DNA of 5,197 nt from JAAFIP01 sp043766985 (GTDB lineage: Bacteria; Pseudomonadota; Gammaproteobacteria; Burkholderiales; Burkholderiaceae_C), in NCBI GenBank assembly GCA_043766985.1, contig JAYUHM010000112.1:1-5197 (forward strand), written 5' to 3'. A program made the translations under genes and the position numbers. Of this stretch, positions 1 through 5,197 are shown piece after piece (the first letter of the stretch is position 1; every line of letters starts with the position of its first letter). The notes beneath the pieces were generated by a model that saw only the letters and a program-made list of their open reading frames with translations, did no database searches and had not been told where the DNA came from.

Positions 1-7
1 TCCTGAA

Positions 8-208
8 CTATGTGGTGGCCAAAATCACACGCCCTTTGCCGCCATGGATACCGCCTGCGCAACTTATGGGCGCTGGGTAACTGCCGGATTTAGGTTTAAA
101 TGGGTGTTCTGACGGCGGCACCGGCTCGGTCAGCCGCCACACCACCGCTTCGACCGTGTCGCCTGCAGGGCCGACGTTTTTGAATCGTGTAACGAGGTGG
201 CTTGCCAT
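8..208 (-). pseudogene. TumE-like toxin gene, N-terminal part only (probable remnant)
   Basis: This 66-codon frame starts at the ATG at 208-206 and ends at TAG 10-8. Residues 1-39 resemble the N-terminal half of TumE-family (DUF6516) toxins of toxin-antitoxin pairs: a basic opening strand, then VVWRLTEPVPPSEHPFK, where family members usually continue with YRL and later a D-N-E...GKGDH motif. Here the similarity stops after the FK (about base 92). The last 27 residues carry no such motif, and I could not find it in the other two frames. Family members are usually about 90-120 residues, so this looks truncated or replaced at its 3' end. The partner antitoxin, normally downstream, would lie beyond the left edge. 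An in-frame TTG at 253 extends the frame, but it lies upstream of the promoter proposed at 216-244. The family call rests on memory of the motif, and a small unrelated protein remains possible. Confidence 0.4.
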
Positions 209-226
209 GTTGGCTATTTTGCCAAC
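209..226 (-). promoter_or_regulatory. Inverted repeat GTTGGC-N6-GCCAAC over the -10 element (candidate operator)
   Basis: This is a perfect 6-bp inverted repeat with a 6-bp AT-rich centre. It ends one base before the start codon of the TumE-like gene and encloses its proposed -10 element. That position suits a repressor that blocks polymerase, as in autoregulated toxin-antitoxin promoters. The binding protein is unknown. Confidence 0.3.
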
Positions 227-244
227 AAAGTGCCGTGTTGTCAA
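216..244 (-). promoter_or_regulatory. Promoter for the TumE-like gene, apparently leaderless
   Basis: On the minus strand there is a perfect -35 hexamer TTGACA (244-239), a 17-bp spacer, and CAAAAT (221-216, four of six consensus bases). Transcription would begin near 210-209, at the ATG at 208-206. There is no Shine-Dalgarno sequence before that ATG, which agrees with a leaderless mRNA. The placement is inferred from sequence only. Confidence 0.4.
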
Positions 245-249
245 ATATG

Positions 250-263
250 CCAATAGCTATTGG
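250..263. repeat. Perfect 14-bp palindrome CCAATAGCTATTGG
   Basis: The palindrome lies between the terminator at 272-300 and the -35 element at 239-244, so it sits where an activator or repressor of the TumE-like gene could bind. Its AATAGCTATT core shares the ATAGC/GCTAT half-element seen repeatedly upstream of katG. No protein is assigned to it. Confidence 0.35.
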
Positions 264-271
264 GTAGCCAT

Positions 272-300
272 AAAAAAAGCCACCCGAAGGTGGCTTTTTT
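272..300 (-). terminator. Rho-independent terminator after ohr, UUCG loop
   Basis: Read on the minus strand, a 6-bp GCCACC/GGTGGC stem closes a UUCG tetraloop, one of the most stable RNA loops, and is followed by seven U. The stem is flanked by A6 on the other side, so it would also work for plus-strand transcription. It lies 17 bases beyond the stop of the ohr remnant. The same stem, loop and U-run occur after the SWIB gene at 3539-3564. Confidence 0.87.
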
Positions 301-316
301 GGGTGTGCCTGTTGGC

Positions 317-571
317 CTACACCAAGTTCAATGTCACATCAATATTGCCGCGCGTAGCGTTGGAGTAGGGGCACACCACGTGGGCTTTGTTGATCAGGTC
401 TTGGGCGGCGGCGCGGTCCATGCCGGGGATGCTGATGTCGAGTTTGACTTCGATACCGAACCCGTTGGGGATGGGGCCAATGCCTACGGAGCCCGAGATT
501 TTGGTGTCTGCGGGCACGGTGATTTTGGCTTGACCGGCTACAAACTTCATGGCACCTAAAAAGCAGGCGCT
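317..571 (-). pseudogene. ohr: Truncated ohr, organic hydroperoxide resistance protein (5' part deleted)
   Basis: Ohr is a cytoplasmic OsmC/Ohr-family thiol peroxidase that reduces organic hydroperoxides using a reactive Cys, a second Cys, and an Arg and Glu near the N-terminus. In-frame Ohr sequence begins at 571 with SACFLGAMKF, which includes the peroxidatic Cys codon (565-563). It continues through GSVGIGPIP and the second-Cys motif VCPYSNATRGN to a normal C-terminus at the TAG 319-317. About 58 N-terminal residues, with the catalytic Arg and Glu, are missing. An in-frame TGA (574-572) lies just before the Ohr-like part. The first usable ATG is at 550, after the peroxidatic Cys, giving a 77-residue product that should be inactive. 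The remnant overlaps the end of ohrR (stop at 558-556), which marks the deletion junction. A terminator follows at 272-300. Confidence 0.85.
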
Positions 572-1005
572 TCAAGTGAAGCGCGCAGTGCTGTGCGCAG
601 CGACTGCAAACGCGCTGTCAGCTTGGTCAACTCGGTGGCTGTGCAGCCTGATGCGTCAGCCACACATTGCGATACAGGCGCGGCCTTTTTTTGCAGTGCA
701 CGGCCAGCGGCGGTAAGCGCTACCACCACGCAGCGCTCGTCCAGCCCGCTGCGCTGGCGCAGCACATAGCCCATGGCTTCTAACTTTTTAAGCAAAGGGG
801 TGAGGGTGCCGCTGTCTAGAAACAGCGCGTCGCCAATGGCAGAGACCATGCGTTTATCTTGCTCCCACAGCGCCAGCATTACCAAATACTGCGGGTAAGT
901 GAGCTTGAGCGAGGCGAGCAGTGGCTTGTACACCTTGGTCATGGCCAGGGAGGTAGAGTACAAGGCAAAGCACGCTTGTTGGCTCAGGGGCAGGGTGGTT
1001 GGCAT
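556..1005 (-). CDS. ohrR: OhrR, MarR-family organic-hydroperoxide-sensing repressor
   Basis: OhrR is a dimeric winged-helix DNA-binding repressor. It releases its operator when organic hydroperoxides oxidise a reactive Cys. The reactive Cys is in QACFALYS (residue 12 from the chosen start). The recognition-helix region reads DSGTLTPLLKKLE, the wing has the family D-E-R motif (LDERCVV), and a distal Cys in ASGC matches the resolving Cys of two-Cys OhrR proteins. The length of 149 residues is normal. I chose ATG 1005-1003. The longer frame starts from a TTG at 1044 that lies inside the spacer of the promoter at 1031-1059, so it cannot be on that transcript. The Shine-Dalgarno is poor. The last few residues (EAPAF) may come from the out-of-frame ohr sequence joined at the deletion. 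The gene is probably autoregulated. Its usual target ohr is broken directly downstream. Confidence 0.92.
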   Translation of the reverse strand: MPTTLPLSQQACFALYSTSLAMTKVYKPLLASLKLTYPQYLVMLALWEQDKRMVSAIGDALFLDSGTLTPLLKKLEAMGYVLRQRSGLDERCVVVALTAAGRALQKKAAPVSQCVADASGCTATELTKLTARLQSLRTALRASLEAPAF

Positions 1006-1030
1006 GGTGTACTGTGGGGTGATGGTCTGA

Positions 1031-1059
1031 ATTATAGCGAGCAATTAAATTGTGTGCAA
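1031..1059 (-). promoter_or_regulatory. ohrR promoter
   Basis: On the minus strand there is TTGCAC (1059-1054), a 17-bp spacer, and a perfect TATAAT (1036-1031). This is close to the sigma-70 consensus. The start of transcription would fall near 1024, leaving a leader of about 18 bases before the ATG at 1005. The promoter lies between katG and ohrR, so ohrR can be transcribed independently of katG. Confidence 0.75.
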
Positions 1060-1067
1060 TTTAATTT
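1042..1067. promoter_or_regulatory. Tandem OhrR-type operators
   Basis: Two AT-rich palindromes lie side by side: CAATTAAATTG (1042-1052, perfect) and CAATTTAATTT (1057-1067, one mismatch in the arms). Their centres are 15 bp apart. The first lies within the promoter spacer and the second overlaps the -35 element. CAATT-N-AATTG is the core of known OhrR operators such as that of Bacillus subtilis ohrA. This supports direct autorepression, relieved by organic hydroperoxides. Confidence 0.68.
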
Positions 1068-1086
1068 CAGTACCCCCCTGCTGCGG

Positions 1087-3354
<2,268 letters not shown>

Positions 3355-3372
3355 GGATGCTTCCTTTCAAAA

Positions 3373-3400
3373 GTGCCTTTTGCGGATAGCAACAAGGCAC
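3373..3400 (-). promoter_or_regulatory. Hairpin in the katG 5' leader
   Basis: In the katG mRNA sense, GTGCCTT-G-TTGC pairs with GCAA-AAGGCAC. This gives 11 base pairs with one bulged G and a 5-base loop (TATCC). Four U follow, and the katG Shine-Dalgarno (3366-3362) begins 6 bases after the stem. The hairpin could stabilise the 5' end of the mRNA, tune translation, or act as a weak attenuator. The folding is read by eye. Confidence 0.5.
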
Positions 3401-3409
3401 AAAAGAAAT

Positions 3410-3437
3410 GGTATACCCCTTGGAAAATTAAAACCAA
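3410..3437 (-). promoter_or_regulatory. Candidate katG promoter (weak)
   Basis: TTGGTT (3437-3432), a 16-bp spacer and TATACC (3415-3410) match the -35 and -10 consensus at three and four of six positions. A weak promoter is expected if an activator such as OxyR drives the gene. Transcription would start near 3403, placing the hairpin at 3373-3400 at the very 5' end of the mRNA. Other placements are possible. Confidence 0.3.
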
Positions 3438-3477
3438 TTGCTTTTGGCTATGCCAGCGATTGGGTTACCGTTTATTT

Positions 3478-3494
3478 GCTATAAAGTAAATAGC
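3478..3494. promoter_or_regulatory. Inverted repeat GCTAT-N7-ATAGC upstream of katG
   Basis: This is a perfect 5-bp inverted repeat with a 7-bp spacer. OxyR sites consist of four ATAG/CTAT-type tetramers spaced by 7, and the inner CTAT-N7-ATAG pair matches exactly. The two outer tetramers do not match well. Three further GCTAT or ATAGC elements occur nearby (3386-3390, 3447-3451, 3504-3508). OxyR or another LysR-type regulator is a reasonable guess only. Confidence 0.3.
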
Positions 3495-3538
3495 TTGTAA
3501 CGCATAGCTTCTCAGGGCTTGCATCATAAAATGAATAT

Positions 3539-3564
3539 AAAAAAAGCCACCCGAAGGTGGCTTC
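3539..3564 (-). terminator. Rho-independent terminator after the SWIB gene, UUCG loop
   Basis: On the minus strand GCCACC-TTCG-GGTGGC (3561-3546) is followed by seven U (3545-3539). It begins about 21 bases beyond the stop of the SWIB/histone-like gene. The stem, loop and U-run are identical to the terminator at 272-300. The upstream side reads GAAG instead of AAAA, so this copy works mainly in one direction. It separates the SWIB gene from katG. Confidence 0.87.
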
Positions 3565-3582
3565 TTGTCAAGCGAGGGCTAA

Positions 3583-4065
3583 TTACTTAGCGTGCTTGCC
3601 AATCAGGCCAGCCATTTCGAACATGCTGACTTGTGCTTTGCCGAAAACTTCTTTCAGCTTGGCATCTGCATTGATCATGCGCTTGTTGATTTTGTCTTGC
3701 AGATTGTTTTTCTTGATGTAAACCCACAGCTTGCTCACGATTTCGGTGCGTGGCAAAGCGGCTGCGCCGACAACGGCTTGCAGTGCTGGGCTCAGGGTCA
3801 GTGCTTTCATGAAAGCAGCGTTAGGTACGCGCTTTTTAGCGGGGGCTTTTTTTGCTGCTGCTTTTTTAGCAGGAGCAGCAGCCTTCTTCGCTGGAGCAGC
3901 TTTCTTAGCAGGCGCTGCAGCTTTTTTTGCTGGAGCGGCTTTCTTAGCAGGAGCAGCAGCTTTTTTAGCTGGTGCTGCCTTCTTCGCAGGAGCCGCAGCT
4001 TTTTTAGCTGGAGCGGCTTTCTTGGCGGCAGGTTTCTTTGCCGGAGCTTTTTTCGCAGTTGCCAT
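3583..4065 (-). CDS. Histone-H1-like tail fused to a SWIB/MDM2 domain, nucleoid-associated protein
   Basis: The 160-residue protein has two parts. Residues 1-79 are almost only Ala, Lys and Pro, like the tail of histone H1 or bacterial HU/H1-like proteins, and should bind DNA through charge while remaining unfolded. Within them, residues 15-66 are four tandem 13-residue units (KKAAPAKKAAAPA). Residues about 80-160 form a SWIB domain, seen in PNAAFMKAL, LPRTEIVSKLWVYIKKNNLQ, INADAKLKEVFG and the closing MFEMAGLIGKH. This fusion is common in Burkholderiales and is thought to act in nucleoid organisation or transcription. Its exact role is not established. The ATG at 4065 has AAGGA at 4079-4075, 9 bases upstream. 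The gene stands alone, with a terminator directly downstream and no clear promoter that I could identify in the 171 bases upstream. Confidence 0.95.
   Translation of the reverse strand: MATAKKAPAKKPAAKKAAPAKKAAAPAKKAAPAKKAAAPAKKAAPAKKAAAPAKKAAPAKKAAAPAKKAAAKKAPAKKRVPNAAFMKALTLSPALQAVVGAAALPRTEIVSKLWVYIKKNNLQDKINKRMINADAKLKEVFGKAQVSMFEMAGLIGKHAK
3868..4023 (-). repeat. Four tandem 39-bp units coding the KKAAPAKKAAAPA repeat
   Basis: The units code for identical 13-residue sequences but differ at several third codon positions. This suggests that the protein sequence is under selection and that the array is not a very recent duplication. Such arrays often vary in copy number between strains through slippage or recombination. 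Confidence 0.85.
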
Positions 4066-4236
4066 GATTGAAGATCCTTTTATATAAGTTAATTAACTGT
4101 CAGCGACTCTCATGCTTCACCAACAAGCGGATGCTACTGGATAAGTAGCGCTTTCTCCAGTGAAAAATCACTTTTTTTGAAAGAATTTTTACGCCGCTTT
4201 GCCAACCGCACCCGTTGCAATGCATTTGAGAGCACT

Positions 4237-5181
4237 TTAAGTGGCTTGCCGGGTCTTGGCGGCAAAGATCAACAGCACCCCTGCCAGGATGATTCCAGCG
4301 GCTATCCACTCGCCAAAACTCACCACTTCACCGGCTAAAACTACGCCCCACAGCAGCGCGATAACCGGGTTCACAAAGGCATAACTGGTGGCCAAAGCGG
4401 GCGATGCATGGGCCAACAAATACAGGTAGGCGCTGAACGCTACCAGCGAGCCAAACACCACGAGATACACCCACGCCGCAGCGGCCAAGGGCTGCGGTGG
4501 CCACGAAAATTGCTCACCCAAAATAAGAGAAATCAGCATTAACACCGCGCCACCACACAACATTTCGCTGGCAAAGCCCATAGGGCCTGCAGCCAGTGGC
4601 AGGCGTGTGGTTTGCAGCACCGAGCCCAGAGACCATGCCAAGGTAGCCCCGCCAATGGCCATTAAACGCACCGTAGAGGCACTGAAACTGGCGCCGCGTA
4701 CCAACAGCAGCACGCCGCACAGCCCCACCGCCATGCCCGCCCATTCGAGCCGCGCGGGCCGCTTGCCCCACAGCAGCCCCCAGCCGCTGACCAGCATGGG
4801 CACCACGGCAATAAAGGTGGCAATCAGCCCTGAGCCGATGGTTTGCGACGCCACGGCGACAAGGCCCATGCCGCCCGAGAGCATCAAACTGCCAACTATA
4901 AAAGCGTTGCGCCACTGCGACACCGTAGGCAGTTTTGTGCCCCTGAGCAGCATAAAGACCCGCAACAAAACGCCCGCCGTGACAAAGCGCGTACCCATTT
5001 GAAAGAAGGGCGCAAAGCTGTACAGCGCCACGCGGATGGCCAAATAGGTAGAGCCCCGTACCACGTAGCAGGCCAGCAGGGCGGGGGGAAATGCCGCGCG
5101 GCTAGGAGTCTGGGCGGCAGAAGCCAGCACAACCGAGTCCACCAGCGGTGAGGGTAGAGCGTTATAGATAGATGACTGCAA
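4237..5181 (-). CDS. EamA/DMT-superfamily inner-membrane exporter, YedA-like
   Basis: This is a ten-helix drug/metabolite exporter with two EamA repeats. Residues 34-160 and 172-307 are strings of hydrophobic segments. YedA-type landmarks include GSTYLAIR in helix 1, TRFVTAGVLL, RLEWAGMAVGLCGVLLL closing the first repeat, WSLGSV opening the second, and SPALATSYAFVNPVIALLWG with GE near the end. The transported compound is unknown; amino acids or metabolites are typical. Residue 42 is Arg (CGG) where the family has Trp in the WGSTY motif. The start is uncertain: the frame shown begins at a TTG (5181-5179) with only a weak TAGG upstream, and it stays open to the window edge. Later GTG codons (for example at 5142 or 5127) would give an N-terminus closer to that of E. 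coli YedA. The stop is TAA 4239-4237, 171 bases before the SWIB gene. Confidence 0.93.
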   Translation of the reverse strand: MQSSIYNALPSPLVDSVVLASAAQTPSRAAFPPALLACYVVRGSTYLAIRVALYSFAPFFQMGTRFVTAGVLLRVFMLLRGTKLPTVSQWRNAFIVGSLMLSGGMGLVAVASQTIGSGLIATFIAVVPMLVSGWGLLWGKRPARLEWAGMAVGLCGVLLLVRGASFSASTVRLMAIGGATLAWSLGSVLQTTRLPLAAGPMGFASEMLCGGAVLMLISLILGEQFSWPPQPLAAAAWVYLVVFGSLVAFSAYLYLLAHASPALATSYAFVNPVIALLWGVVLAGEVVSFGEWIAAGIILAGVLLIFAAKTRQAT

Positions 5182-5197
5182 GCTACATCGCCTACCA

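Noticed and set aside
1006..1044. Longer ohrR form starting at TTG 1044
   Set aside because: The TTG lies in the promoter spacer, upstream of the predicted transcription start. OhrR proteins also begin close to the ATG at 1005.
3592..4087. Two plus-strand frames opposite the SWIB gene, one rich in FFAGAAFLAG-like repeats
   Set aside because: They are the reverse complement of the Lys/Ala/Pro repeat codons. The periodicity comes from the real gene on the minus strand.
4081..4098. TATATA and the 12-bp palindrome AGTTAATTAACT as a promoter for the SWIB gene
   Set aside because: TATATA almost touches the Shine-Dalgarno, so transcription from it would start after the ribosome-binding site. No partner -35 stands out, and the palindrome is plain AT-rich sequence.
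4159..4178. Hairpin AGTGA-AAAA-TCACT followed by seven T on the plus strand
   Set aside because: The stem has only 5 bp and no plus-strand gene leads into it. On the minus strand it lacks a U-run, so it is not a convincing terminator for the exporter gene.

Overview
The window looks like a chromosomal segment from a betaproteobacterium, probably Burkholderiales and most likely Comamonadaceae. The main clue is the gene at 3583-4065. Its protein joins an alanine/lysine/proline-rich histone-H1-like tail to a SWIB domain, a combination typical of that group. GC content is moderate to high, and the KatG and Ohr/OhrR sequences fit the same placement. Every gene I can support lies on the minus strand, so the region reads from right to left.

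Layout in transcription order: (1) 5181-4237, an EamA/DMT-family inner-membrane exporter close to YedA, whose true start may lie beyond the right edge. (2) 4065-3583, the SWIB/histone-like nucleoid protein with four 13-residue tail repeats, followed by a UUCG-loop terminator. (3) A 228-base intergenic region (3355-3582) holding that terminator, a GCTAT-N7-ATAGC inverted repeat, a weak promoter candidate and an 11-bp-stem hairpin just upstream of the katG Shine-Dalgarno. (4) 3354-1087, full-length catalase-peroxidase katG. (5) A 42-base gap plus the short ohrR leader, with a near-consensus promoter overlapping two AT-rich palindromes of the OhrR-operator type. (6) 1005-556, the peroxide-sensing repressor ohrR. 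(7) 571-317, a 5'-truncated ohr fused to the end of ohrR by an apparent deletion. (8) A second copy of the UUCG-loop terminator. (9) 208-8, a short gene that starts like a TumE-family toxin but loses that similarity halfway, preceded by a promoter that would give an essentially leaderless mRNA.

The central theme is peroxide defence. KatG removes hydrogen peroxide, and OhrR senses organic hydroperoxides and would normally control Ohr, the thiol peroxidase that removes them. Here the sensor and its operator look intact while the enzyme gene has lost its first ~58 codons, including the catalytic Arg and Glu. The regulator therefore seems to survive without its adjacent target. I found no clearly new defence or mobile system. 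The strongest leads are the ohrR-ohr deletion junction, the operator-embedded ohrR promoter, the katG 5' hairpin, the broken TumE-like gene with its leaderless promoter, and an Arg replacing the conserved Trp in the exporter's first membrane segment. No gene-free stretch exceeds 300 bases.
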